NCBI RefSeq assembly: GCF_014647835.1 | Contig: NZ_BMPY01000001.1 | Span: 62,001 to 126,000 of the forward strand | Direction of reading: 5' to 3' | Source of the DNA: Microbispora rosea subsp. aerata | GTDB taxonomy: Bacteria > Actinomycetota > Actinomycetes > Streptosporangiales > Streptosporangiaceae | Length of the DNA stretch: 64,000 nucleotides | Shown here: positions 26,827 through 36,000 of the stretch, piece by piece | Numbering within the stretch: the stretch's first letter is position 1 | Layout of the letters: every line of letters begins with the position of its first letter | The notes under the pieces: generated by a model | What the model was told of the DNA's origin: nothing | The model's database searches: none | What the model saw: only the letters and a program-made list of their open reading frames with translations | Made by a program: the position numbers and the translations under genes

Positions 26827-27155
26827 TGCTCCGCGACCCCTACACCGACGTCAGGCTCTTGCTCAGCCCCGGCCATCCGGCCAGCGTCGGCATCGCGTTC
26901 TACTCCCCCGAAGTGCGGGCGAGTGCCTGGGTTCTGGAGTCCGGGCGGCCCTACTTCGCCATCTCCAGCCCGAGCGTGGACGTGACCGTCTCGACCACCG
27001 CGGCCGGGCCGGTCACCCCCAGGGATGTCGAGATCGCCCGGCAGATCGCCCAGGCCGCCTCGCGGTACCTGGCCGAGTGCGAGCGCCTGATCGAGCAGCA
27101 GCCGGCCGACTCCGGCCAGCTTCCCCTTCCCGGCGTCGACGGCCCGGCGGCCTGA
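26826..27155 (+). CDS. Hypothetical AICE protein
   Basis: This 109-aa protein starts at an ATG that shares one base with the Pra-like stop, so it is in the same operon. It has a mixed beta/helical pattern and ends in the proline-rich LPLPGVDGPAA. Similar small genes are found between pra and tra in other elements. No function is known. Confidence 0.55.
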   Translation: MLRDPYTDVRLLLSPGHPASVGIAFYSPEVRASAWVLESGRPYFAISSPSVDVTVSTTAAGPVTPRDVEIARQIAQAASRYLAECERLIEQQPADSGQLPLPGVDGPAA

Positions 27156-27242
27156 CACGCAAGCGGGGCCGCCGCAAGCGGCAACTTCCGGCGGCCCCTC
27201 GGATCTCCCACGCACGCCAATGCTTGAGAGGACTCCAGCGTA

Positions 27243-28682
27243 ATGCTGAGAAGACTGCCCGGAGACGAGGCACGCAACCTCGTCTCCACCACCCCGGACA
27301 CGGCCGTGGTCTTCCGCCCGGCCGTCATGAACACCCCCGCCATCGTCACCATCGTGATCTGGCTGGCCCGCCTGCTGCGCGGGCTCGCCCGCACGCTCTG
27401 GCGGCATCCGATCGCCTGCACCGCCGCCGTGGCCCCGGTCGTGGTCACCCTCACCTACGGGTGGCGCATGACCGTGATCCTGGCCGGTTTCCTGCCCGCG
27501 ATGGGCCTGTCATGGCTGCTGCTGGAACGGGACTCGTTCCTCCGTGTGATCGGCTGGCCGCTGCTGGCCTGGTGGCGCCTGGTGTGGGTCTACCGGCGGC
27601 ACTGGCAACCCGTAATGATCGTCTCCGGGCTCGGACGGCACCTGCGCGGCCGGGACTACCTGCCCCGCCTGGTCAAAGTCCGGTGCACCTCCTGGGCCGA
27701 CCTGGTCACCGTGAAGATGCTCCACGGACAGGCGGTCAAGGACTGGACCGACCGCGCCGACCACCTCGCCCACGGCTTCGGCGCCCAAAGCTGCCGGGTG
27801 TCGATCGCCCGCGCCGGTCGCCTCGTGCTGACCCTGCCCCGCCATGACCCCCTCGCCGAACCGTTGCCGGCCGTCCCCATCCCCGACACGCCTTCGGTGG
27901 GGCCGGTCGAGATCGGCCGATGCGAGGACGGCACACCGTACCGGCTCAAGATCCACGGCACACACGTCCTCATCGCGGGCGCGACCGGCGCGGGCAAAGG
28001 CTCCTACCTGTGGTCGGCGATCCGCGGCCTGCTCCCCGCGATGCGGGCCGGGCTGGTGCAGGTCTGGGCGCTGGACCCCAAGCGGATGGAGCTGTCCTTC
28101 GGCCGCGCCCTGTTCGGCACGAGGTACGCCGCCACCCCCGCCGAATGCGCCGACCTGCTGGAGGACGCCGTAGCCGTGATGCAGGAGCGGGCCGACCGCT
28201 TCAGCGGCAACCAGCGCTCCCACACTCCCACCGTGGCGGACCCCTTCGTCCTGGTCGTCGTCGACGAGGTCGCCTTCCTGACCGCCTACCAATCCGACAA
28301 GAGCCTCCGCGAACGAACCAAAGCGGCCCTTGCCACGCTCACCACCCAAGGCCGGGCGGTCGGTGTCGGGGTCATGGCCGCACTCCAAGACCCGCGCAAG
28401 GAGGTCATGACCATCCGCAACCTGTTCCCCGACAAGATCGCCCTCCGGCTGGACGAGTCCGAACAGGTGGACATGGTCCTCGGCGACGGCGCACGCGACC
28501 GGGGAGCATTGGCCGACCACATCTCACCCATCCCCGAACTCGGCGCGGGAGTCGGCTACGTCCGGCTCGAGACCTCACCCGACCCGATCCGCGTACGCGC
28601 GGCCTACGTCTCCGACGAGGACATCCGCGCCATGATCGCCGGCTTCTCCACCGGCAGGGCAGGGGTGCACGCCCGTGGTTGA
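27243..28682 (+). CDS. FtsK/SpoIIIE-type DNA translocase TraSA
   Basis: This 479-aa protein is the conjugation pump of the element. Two to three N-terminal membrane helices (around residues 35-100) are followed by a RecA-like motor with Walker A GATGAGKGSYLW near residue 245, Walker B LVVVDEVAFL near residue 340 and the sensor stretch TTQGRAVGVGVMAALQDP. In actinomycete elements this single hexameric ATPase moves double-stranded DNA between hyphae. It is 88 bases downstream of the preceding gene and overlaps the small zinc-ribbon gene that follows. Confidence 0.92.
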   Translation: MLRRLPGDEARNLVSTTPDTAVVFRPAVMNTPAIVTIVIWLARLLRGLARTLWRHPIACTAAVAPVVVTLTYGWRMTVILAGFLPAMGLSWLLLERDSFLRVIGWPLLAWWRLVWVYRRHWQPVMIVSGLGRHLRGRDYLPRLVKVRCTSWADLVTVKMLHGQAVKDWTDRADHLAHGFGAQSCRVSIARAGRLVLTLPRHDPLAEPLPAVPIPDTPSVGPVEIGRCEDGTPYRLKIHGTHVLIAGATGAGKGSYLWSAIRGLLPAMRAGLVQVWALDPKRMELSFGRALFGTRYAATPAECADLLEDAVAVMQERADRFSGNQRSHTPTVADPFVLVVVDEVAFLTAYQSDKSLRERTKAALATLTTQGRAVGVGVMAALQDPRKEVMTIRNLFPDKIALRLDESEQVDMVLGDGARDRGALADHISPIPELGAGVGYVRLETSPDPIRVRAAYVSDEDIRAMIAGFSTGRAGVHARG

Positions 28683-28830
28683 GATCTCCCACCTTCTCGA
28701 GGAACTCACCTGCGCGGCCTGCGGCACCCGCAACGCCCTATGGCTCTACCCCGTGCGAGGCGTCATCGAGTGCCGCGAGTGCGGCGAGAAGGCAACCGTG
28801 ATCATCGAGCCCTCCGGCGGTGACCAATGA
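28675..28830 (+). CDS. Small zinc-ribbon protein
   Basis: This 51-aa reading frame begins at a GTG overlapping the TraSA stop and ends four bases into the replication-initiator start, which is typical of translational coupling. It contains CAACGTRN at residues 13-20 and ECRECGEK near residue 33, a four-cysteine CxxC...CxxC zinc ribbon. Overlap on both sides supports it as real. Many AICE replication operons have such a small gene. Function unknown. Confidence 0.65.
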   Translation: MVEISHLLEELTCAACGTRNALWLYPVRGVIECRECGEKATVIIEPSGGDQ

Positions 28831-30443
28831 CAGCCACGACCAACAGGGCAACTCCGCGCGCCGTCCGCATGGCGATGCCGCTCGCGCGGGATGTGGTCGA
28901 GGAGATCGCCAAACAGTACGGGGTGTGCATCCGGCCGGTGCCGATGCGGCGTCAGGACATCCTCACCGGCCAGGTCGAGGTCATCGATGTCCCCTGCGGG
29001 GCCACGCTGGAGAGCAAGTGCCCGCCGTGCGCGAAGCGCAACCGGCAGCTTCGGCAGGCGCAGTGCCGGGAGGGCTGGCACCTCGACCACGAACCCGTCA
29101 ACCTCCCCGACACCCCGGATGAGTACCAGCGGCACCTTGTCGAGCTGCGGGCGGACGCTCAGGCGTGGCGGGATGAGGTGGGAAAGGTCGGCGGGGACAC
29201 CACCGACCTGGACGCCGCCATCGCTGAGCTGGATGAGGAGATCAACCGGGCCGGGATGCGCGGCAACGTCCTCGGCCGAGTCTCCGGCAAGCGCACGCGC
29301 TCGACCAAGCGGCGGCAGGATGCTCCGGATCTGCCCAAGCGGCGGATGGCCACGACCACGCTCGGGCGGACCTTCACCGGCTCGAACGGTAAGACCTACC
29401 GGCCGTCGATGTTCGTCACGCTTACACTCCCGTCGTACGGGCGGGTGCTGGAGGGTGTCCCTGTCGATCGGGACGCCTACGACTACGCGCGGGCGGCCCG
29501 CGACGCGTTGCACTTCTCCAAGCTCGTGGACCGGTTCGTGCAGAACCTCCGCCGGGTGGCGGGGTTCGATGTGCAGTACTTCGCCACCGTCGAACCGCAA
29601 AAGCGCCTCGCCCCGCACCTGCACATGGCCATCCGCGGCACCCTCCCAAGAGCGGAGCTGCGGCAGATCGTCGCAGCCACCTATCACCAAGTGTGGTGGC
29701 CACCCACGGACACCGTCCGCTTCGAAGGTGACCACCTGCCCGTATGGGAGGACGGGACCGGCTACCTCGACCCCGACACGGGGGAGGTCCTGCCCACCTG
29801 GGACCAAGCCCTCGACACCCTCGACGCCGACGAGGACGCCCGGCCCCTGCACGTGCTCAGCTTCGGCGACCGACTCGACATCCAAAGCGTCCTCGCCGGA
29901 ACCCCGGACGCCGACCAGCTCATCCGGTACCTGTCCAAGTACCTCACCAAGAGCCTCGGGGACGCCCTCGGCACCGACGACCCGCGCCGCAAGGACCACG
30001 CCGAACGGCTCCTCGACGCGTTGCGCTTTGAGCCGTGCTCGCCGACGTGCCCGAACTGGCTCCGGTACGGCATCCAGCCCAAGGGCGCCAAACCCGGCAT
30101 GACCCCCGGCCGGTGCAGGGGCAAGGCACACAAGCCCGACCACCTCGGCTACGCCGGCCGCCGCGTCCTGGTCTCCCGCAAGTGGTCCAACAAGACCCTC
30201 ACCGAGCACAAGCAGGACCGCCGCACCTGGGTCCTGGAAGCCCTCGGCCTGCCCGACGAACCGGCCGACCCCCACCGCTACATCTGGCGACCCGTCAAAC
30301 CCGGTGACCCAGACCTCGCCCCGATCGGCGTACGGCTCCTGCGCTCGGTCCACGAACGCCAGCGCTGGCGTAACCACCTGGCCCGGCTCGAAGCCGAGGC
30401 AGACGGCAGAAATCTTTCGGCAACTGAAGGGAGGGCGGCATGA
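28827..30443 (+). CDS. RepSA-like replication initiator
   Basis: This 538-aa protein is the rolling-circle replication initiator typical of pSAM2-like elements. It has an N-terminal CPPCAKRNRQLRQAQCREGWH zinc-type cluster, the TLTLPSYG stretch (near residue 200) and VEPQKRLAPHLHMAIRGT (near 255), which holds the HxH metal motif of HUH-type Rep proteins. YLSKYLTKSLG (near 370) carries a likely nicking tyrosine. It overlaps the gene before it and the xis gene after it by four bases each. An origin would be expected nearby but was not identified. Confidence 0.87.
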   Translation: MTATTNRATPRAVRMAMPLARDVVEEIAKQYGVCIRPVPMRRQDILTGQVEVIDVPCGATLESKCPPCAKRNRQLRQAQCREGWHLDHEPVNLPDTPDEYQRHLVELRADAQAWRDEVGKVGGDTTDLDAAIAELDEEINRAGMRGNVLGRVSGKRTRSTKRRQDAPDLPKRRMATTTLGRTFTGSNGKTYRPSMFVTLTLPSYGRVLEGVPVDRDAYDYARAARDALHFSKLVDRFVQNLRRVAGFDVQYFATVEPQKRLAPHLHMAIRGTLPRAELRQIVAATYHQVWWPPTDTVRFEGDHLPVWEDGTGYLDPDTGEVLPTWDQALDTLDADEDARPLHVLSFGDRLDIQSVLAGTPDADQLIRYLSKYLTKSLGDALGTDDPRRKDHAERLLDALRFEPCSPTCPNWLRYGIQPKGAKPGMTPGRCRGKAHKPDHLGYAGRRVLVSRKWSNKTLTEHKQDRRTWVLEALGLPDEPADPHRYIWRPVKPGDPDLAPIGVRLLRSVHERQRWRNHLARLEAEADGRNLSATEGRAA

Positions 30444-30631
30444 AAAAGGATGACAAGCTGATGACAGTCCCCGAAATCCTCGACGCGCTCGGCGGCATCT
30501 CCCGCCGCACCTTCTACCGCTGGCGCGAGATCGGAAAGGCTCCCGAGGGCCTGAAGCTACCCAACGGCGAGATCCGCATCTACCGCAGCGAGTTCACCGC
30601 CTGGCTTGAGAGCCTCCGGGAGGCCGCGTGA
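30440..30631 (+). CDS. AlpA/MerR-type excisionase (Xis)
   Basis: This 63-aa protein has a winged helix of the AlpA/excisionase type (LMTVPEILDALGGISRRTFYRWRE, then LPNGEIRIYRSEF). In pSAM2-like elements the small gene between rep and int encodes Xis, which bends the att arms and directs the integrase to excision. It overlaps the Rep stop and the integrase GTG start, so the three are made together, which matches rep-xis-int organisation. Confidence 0.85.
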   Translation: MKKDDKLMTVPEILDALGGISRRTFYRWREIGKAPEGLKLPNGEIRIYRSEFTAWLESLREAA

Positions 30632-31989
30632 ACGCCTCCTATGACGTGAAGTTCTGGGAGACCAGGCGGAACAAGTCGAGCAAGAAACCGTCCTACGAGG
30701 TGCGCTGGAAGGTCGGCGGCCGGGAGAAGTCCAAGAGCTTTGGGACCAAGGCCCTCGCGGACAACTGGCTGTCTGACCTCCGGCAGGCCGCCAGGCGCGG
30801 CGAGGCGTTCGATGTGGAGACCGGCCTTCCGGATTCCATGCTCAGGGCCAAGAAGGCGCGCACCTGGTACGCCTTCGCCGTCGCCTACGTCGAGACCCGC
30901 TGGCCGCACTCGGCGGCCAAGAGCAGGGAGGGCATGACGGACGCGCTGTCCAATGTCACGCCCGTGCTCACCAGTGACCGGCCGGGCCGCCCTGATGAGG
31001 CGACCTTGCGGCGGGCGCTGCGCGAGTTCGCCTTCGTCCCGGCCGATCGCCGGCCGGTCCCCTCGCCGGAGATCACCGCTGCGTTGCGCTGGCTGGAAGC
31101 GGCCTCGCTGCCGTTGAGCGCCCTGGAGGATGCCAAGCACACCAGGGCGGCCCTGGAAGCTCTCTCGCTGCTCCTCGACGGTTCCGCGGCGGCGGCCTCC
31201 ACCTTCCGGCGCAAGCGGGCGGTGTTTCATCACGCGCTGGAGTACGCGGTGGAGCTGGAAGAGCTTTCGGCAAATCCGCTCGACCGGGTGAAGATGCGCC
31301 GCCCCAGGACAAGTGGCGAGGTGGATCGGCGGTCCGTCGTCAACCCGGCCCAGGCGCGGGAACTCCTCGTTGCGCTCAGCTATTGCGGTCGGACGCGTGG
31401 GCCGATGCTCGTCGCGATGTTTGCCTGCATGTACTTTGGCGGCCTACGTCCCGCCGAGGCGGCCGGGCTGCGCGAGAAGGACTGCCACCTTCCCGAAACC
31501 GGCTGGGGCCTTCTGACGCTGGAGAAGACCCGGCCACAGAGCAACAAGCGGTTCACCGACTCGGGGAAGGGCCACGACGAGCGGGGCCTCAAGCACCGGG
31601 ACGACACGACGACGCGAGACGTTCCCATTCCGCCGGAGCTGGTGAAGATACTGCGCTTCCATCTGGAGAGCTTCGGCACGGCAAAGGATGGCCGGCTGTT
31701 CCGGACGAGGACGGATGGCGTGATCTCGGGCTCGGCGTACGCGAAGATCTGGAAGGAGGCCCGAAGCTACGCCCTCACACCCGAGCAGGTCGCCTCGCCC
31801 CTCGCAGCCCGGCCGTACGACCTGCGCCACGCGGCCGTGTCCCTCTGGCTCAACGCCGGAGTCCACGCCCCGGAAGCGGCAGAGCGAGCCGGTCACAGTG
31901 TGGAAGTCCTGCTACGCATTTACGCCAAGTGCATCGACGGGCAACGCGAGGTCGCCAACCGGCGCATCGAGGCTGCTCTCGTCGCATGA
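30628..31989 (+). CDS. Tyrosine site-specific integrase
   Basis: This 453-aa enzyme recombines attP with the tRNA-Arg site. The catalytic domain shows FGGLRPAEAAGL (box I Arg near residue 275), PYDLRHAAVSLWL (box II, near 392) and AGHSVEVLLRIYAK with the nucleophilic Tyr near residue 432. An N-terminal AP2-like/SAM-like arm-binding region precedes it. It lies 250 bases from the intact tRNA gene, as usual for this family. The 31990-32200 gap contains the arm-type repeat and no gene. Confidence 0.93.
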   Translation: MNASYDVKFWETRRNKSSKKPSYEVRWKVGGREKSKSFGTKALADNWLSDLRQAARRGEAFDVETGLPDSMLRAKKARTWYAFAVAYVETRWPHSAAKSREGMTDALSNVTPVLTSDRPGRPDEATLRRALREFAFVPADRRPVPSPEITAALRWLEAASLPLSALEDAKHTRAALEALSLLLDGSAAAASTFRRKRAVFHHALEYAVELEELSANPLDRVKMRRPRTSGEVDRRSVVNPAQARELLVALSYCGRTRGPMLVAMFACMYFGGLRPAEAAGLREKDCHLPETGWGLLTLEKTRPQSNKRFTDSGKGHDERGLKHRDDTTTRDVPIPPELVKILRFHLESFGTAKDGRLFRTRTDGVISGSAYAKIWKEARSYALTPEQVASPLAARPYDLRHAAVSLWLNAGVHAPEAAERAGHSVEVLLRIYAKCIDGQREVANRRIEAALVA

Positions 31990-32110
31990 TCGCTCTCACG
32001 GCATCGCCTCAGGGTCTCGGATCACTCCGGGACCCTTCGGCGTTCTCAGAGCGGGTCTCATCCCGCAGATGCTCCGGAAAGTGGCACGCGACCTGGGGAA
32101 ACTCCGTCAA

Positions 32111-32130
32111 GATCATCCCGCATATATCCC
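32111..32130. promoter_or_regulatory. Candidate integrase arm site, right end
   Basis: An exact copy of the 20-base GATCATCCCGCATATATCCC found at 18171, between the integrase gene and attR. Same orientation as the left copy. Confidence 0.5.
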
Positions 32131-32200
32131 GTGACTGGCGACAAACGGCGGCTCTCGGCGGCGCACGGCTGCACATGCGATCACGGCATGATTAAGCAGG

Positions 32201-32284
32201 AGCCCAGGTCGGAGGCCAGATCGGCTGATGAGAAGAGCGCGCCCTGAGGGATTCGAACCCCCGACCGTCGGATTAGAAGTCCGA
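32201..32284. repeat. Right 84-bp direct repeat of the element (attR)
   Basis: Identical to 18020-18103. Positions 32238-32284 are the 3' half of the tRNA-Arg gene, so element integration keeps that gene whole at this end. Confidence 0.87.
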
Positions 32285-32311
32285 TGCTCTATCCAGCTGA
32301 GCTAAGGGCGC
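32238..32311 (-). tRNA. tRNA-Arg (anticodon TCT)
   Basis: A 74-base cloverleaf read on the minus strand: acceptor GCGCCCT pairs with AGGGCGC, the D arm has TAGCTCAGCTGGATAGAGC, the anticodon loop is CTTCTAA with anticodon TCT, and the T arm contains GGTTCGAATCC. The discriminator base is G; no CCA is encoded. It is the integration target of the neighbouring AICE, whose attP replaces the 3' half. The gene appears functional. Confidence 0.95.
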
Positions 32312-32849
32312 TCGTGCCTAATTCTGCATGATCCGGGGACCGGGTACACACCCGGTTTCCCGGACATGGGCCGGACCGGCCTCATGCGGGCCTCCGCGAC
32401 CGGTGGCCTTGCTCGTCAGGGAAGGGTACTCCGCCTGCTCCGGCGCTGCTCAGGCCCTTGTACGCACACCCCCGGACGGAAGGTGTGCCCCACTGGCCAA
32501 GTCGTGAACGCCGGCGGAGAACAACGCCACCTCGCCGACACTCCGTGAGCCGCCGGCTGCGTACAAGTCGAGGCATGCCGATGAGCCGGCCTCCGGGCGT
32601 GCCCGTACGACGCGAGGACACCACGGCCTGGGCCACGGCCGCAACCGGCAAACGAAGCCGTGAGCGACGCCATTCGCCGAGCTGGATCAGTTACGGGTGA
32701 GGACGCGGGCGACGCCGGCGACGACGGCCGTGGCGAACAGCCAGCCGAGCAGGATCATCGCGGGTGCCCCCGCGACTACTGTCCGGGGGCACGCATGCGA
32801 CGGGCAGTTGAGGAGATCAACAGAGCCGGCGACGCTGATGGAACCATCC
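32312..32849. other. Non-coding chromosomal flank right of the element
   Basis: No complete gene is seen in this stretch. It contains GC-rich sequence with short unsupported reading frames, a small membrane-protein remnant at 32687-32758 and, at its right end, an inverted tRNA-Arg fragment. The mosaic suggests repeated insertion and deletion at this tRNA site. Confidence 0.5.
32687..32758 (-). pseudogene. C-terminal remnant of a membrane protein
   Basis: The minus strand reads MILLGWLFATAVVAGVARVL and ends TRN before a TGA. It can be extended upstream in frame for only about a dozen residues. A hydrophobic helix followed by a basic C-terminus looks like the last membrane segment of an ABC-2 permease. 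No upstream part is present, so it is read as a truncated remnant. It could be chance. Confidence 0.3.
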
Positions 32850-32900
32850 ACTTCTCATCCGATGGTCGGGGGTTCGAATCCCTCAGGGCGCGCTCTTCTC
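32850..32900 (+). repeat. Inverted partial copy of the tRNA-Arg 3' half
   Basis: This plus-strand segment repeats the tRNA-Arg 3' half from the anticodon arm to the discriminator base, plus 8 bases of flank (CTCTTCTC). There are two changes (TCTAATC to TCTCATC, GACGG to GATGG). The 5' half is absent, so it is not a gene. Its orientation is opposite to the intact tRNA 540 bases away. It looks like an att scar from another insertion followed by inversion. Confidence 0.7.
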
Positions 32901-33012
32901 CCCGGCCTCTTTGCTCTCTGAGCTGGGCTCTCCTTTTTATCGCCTGTGCGGCCGTACGCCGCCGAGGGCCGCCGTTCGCCGCCGGTCATGGGATGCCGAC
33001 TGCCGTCAGGGG

Positions 33013-36000
33013 TCATGACGCGGCCTCGGTGAGCTGGGCGTGGAGGCGTTTGCACTCGTGGACGAAGCGGGTCTTCCGGCGGCTGCGCGCGAACTCCGCG
33101 ATGACCGGGATCTCCCCGCGCGCGCCGGTCCAGCGTGCCACGTCGGCGGCGAAGGCGACGAGTCCGGCGTGTGTCGTGGTGGCGCGCTGCCCCTCGCGCG
33201 GCAGCATCCCGGGGAGCAGGGCGCGCATGATGCGCCACACCTCGTGGTGACCGCCGGCGTCCGCAAGCTCGGCCAGGGCCGCGATGGCGGGGCGGGTCTC
33301 CCGCCAGGTGCGGCGCAGCACCAGCGCGAGCTGGCGGCCGATCGCCTCGGCCGGCAGGTCGCCTCTGGCGGCCATGCGCAGGACCAGCGGGATTATGCCG
33401 GGCACCCGGCCGGCCAGGAGGAAGGCGAGGATCACCGCCGTGGACTCGCCCAGAGGGCCCTGGGTGATCTCCAGGCCTGTGATCTCCGCCGCGGTCACCG
33501 ACACGCCCCAGTAGCCGCGCATCAGGAAGGGCAGGTAGTTGACGGCCACGATCTCCCGGTGCGAGGGCAGCATGGCGGGCCATGCCCCGAGCGTGCCGCC
33601 GGAATCATCCACCGCCCAGTCGAACGGCTGGCGCAGCAGCACCTCGTCGATCAGCCGATGGCCGGTCGGGGCCGTCACCCGCAGCACGGGCTGCAGTCTG
33701 ACCTCGGTGAAGTGCTCCGGTTCGTCGTCGCCGAAGTCGACCATGGACGCGTTGACCATGTGACGCCACACATGGCCGCACTCGGGGTCGGCCATGCCGT
33801 CGCCGGCGAGCCAGCGGGCGGCCGAGCGCGCCGCCTCCGAGTCGACCTTCGCGGCCCGCTCGGCGGCAGCCTGGTGGCGGCCTCGGGGCAGCCGCAGCAG
33901 CGCCTGCGCCAGGTCGGCCTGGAGTGGCTCAACACCGGCGGCGGCGCAGGTCTCCAGCCGGTCGACCAGCACGTCGGGGTCGAGATGCCCGCTCATCCAG
34001 GTCGGCGTAGCCAGCAGCACGGGCGGCAGGGTGCCGTTCCGGAGGGCCTCCGCGAGTTCCGCGTAGCGGTGCAGGAGGAAGTCGTGGGGCGGGGAGACGT
34101 GATTGGAGTGCGGCAGCTGATTGCGCCGCCGCCATTCCTCCTGCTCGGGCAGCTCCTTGCGCATGAAGGAGCGCAGCCGTGGCGGGACGAAGACGACGGT
34201 CACCTGCACGAGCGGCTCGCCCGGGTCGGGTGGGGGCACCTGTTCCCCCGCCCGCATCGCCGCGATCCGGGCGGGGTCCACGCCGAGCTCGGCCATGCGC
34301 TCGTAGGCGCGCTCGAGGATGAAGTGCGGCATGGCCTCCACGGAGTCGTCGTACAAGACGCCGGGCCTCGTCCGCAGCGGATGAGGGCGGTCGTCCCAAG
34401 TCTCTTCGTCGTCCCAGAACTCTTCGTCGTCCCAGGTCTCCTCGTCCTCCGCCTCGGCGCCATAGTGCCTCTGCTGCTCGGCGTCGGTGTGGGGGCCGTT
34501 CAGGTGGATCCGGCCTCCCGAGAAGGGCACCTGCCGGTCACCTTCGTGGGCCACCGCTGCGGCCGGGCCGTCGTCGCTGGTCCAGGTGATGTGGAAGGCG
34601 CGCAGCGGGGCGTCGTCGTCGAGGTAGCGGCCGGGCCGGTAGGCGCCGCTCACCATGATCACCCGGGGTGACGGCTCCGGCTCGGGCTCCTCGCCACGGG
34701 CGAGGACGCGCACTCCCACGGAGTAGTTCGCGTCGTCCCAGAACTTCTCCGGCCCGAACGGCGGTAGCTCGGGCACGCTGCCGGGGGTGACGAGCTCGGC
34801 GGCCAGCGCCGACTGCCAGTCCTCGGGGTCGAGACGCACTTTCCCGGACCGCCAGTAGCCCTGGTCTTGCTCGACGCGGGGCTTGAGCATGCGCCGCAGT
34901 TTCTCCCGGTCGTCGGCGATTCCGGCGATGAAGGCCGCCAGCCAGCGCTCCTGGCCGACCCAGCGCTCCCGGGAGTCGGGGAAGATCGAGGGCTCGGGGA
35001 ACCGCTGCGGCTCCGGCGGCTCGGGCAGCGGCGGGAACTCCTTCTGCTCCGGCGGTTCCTCGACGGGGATCTCCCCGCCGAACCGCACGGCCAGCTTCGC
35101 GGCCAGGTCGGCGGGGAGATACTGTGCGCCGTCGAGGATCGCCTCGCCGTGCTCGGCGAACAGGCCGGCGTATTTGAGGGTCAGCTCGACCGCGCGGTTG
35201 CGTACGTCGAAAGACTTGTGCGCGTACGCCGTGGTCAGCGCGGGCACGAAGTCGGCGGCCGTCTCGGGCGTGGCCCGGATCGCCTGGTCGAGCCAGCGAA
35301 GGCCCGTGGCGGCGAGCTTGGCCTCGTCCCGGAAGGTGAGCGCGTCGACCGCCTCGACGAGGTCGGCGTGATCGATCGGCGTCACCCCGCGCACCTGCCC
35401 CGCGGCCAGCTCGGCGACCGGGCCCGGAGCCGACGGCAGCAGACGCAAGTAGTCGCGCAGGCGGGGCGCGGACTCCGCGGGCGTGGGATCGAGGAGCGTG
35501 TGCAGCCGGACGAAGAAGCGCAGGTCCTGCGCCTCGCCGCCGCGCAGGAAACGGCTCACGCAACCGTCGAGCACCTGCTCCCTTGGCAGCTCGCGGGCGG
35601 CGACGGCCAGCCAGTGGGTCGGCCGGGGCTCCAACCGCTCGTCACGAAGAGCGCGGCCCGCGCCGTCGGCGGTGAAGACACGGGGCAGCAGCACAGGGGT
35701 CAGCGGGTCGTCGGCCACGCTCGGCGCGGCCAGCCAGGCGGCCACCAGCGGGTCGTGGTCGGGTGGTTCGGCGCCGGACTCGCGCAGCAGCGCCACGGCC
35801 AGCGGCGCGATGCGGTCGCCGGGACGTCGCACCTTCCGGGCCAGCCTTACCGCGACATCGCGACGCCACTCCAGGGGGCGGGTGGCCGCGACCCGGCACA
35901 CCTGGGCGACATCGGGGTCCCCGGCCCAGCGGCGGTTGACGTCGCGGCTGGTCATCCACGCCACGGCGGCCGCCGGGCCGGTGATGACGCCGACACCGGT

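Larger units (their letters stand above)
18020..32284. mobile_element. Integrated AICE (pSAM2-like) in tRNA-Arg(TCT), about 14.2 kb
   Basis: The 84-bp direct repeats at 18020 and 32201 are 14,181 bp apart and enclose a full pSAM2-type gene set: integrase and Xis next to attR, RepSA-like initiator, FtsK-type translocase, Pra-like and KorSA-like regulators and a Nudix protein like Pif. Such elements excise by site-specific recombination, replicate as rolling circles and transfer as double-stranded DNA through a single FtsK-like pump. The left third carries a CRISPR array and a restriction-modification gene in addition. No gene in the set is visibly broken, so the element may still be active. 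Confidence 0.88.

Noticed and set aside
32312..32700. Small proteins on both strands in the flank right of the element
   Set aside because: Frames differ by strand without start signals, ribosome sites or recognisable motifs; treated as non-coding.
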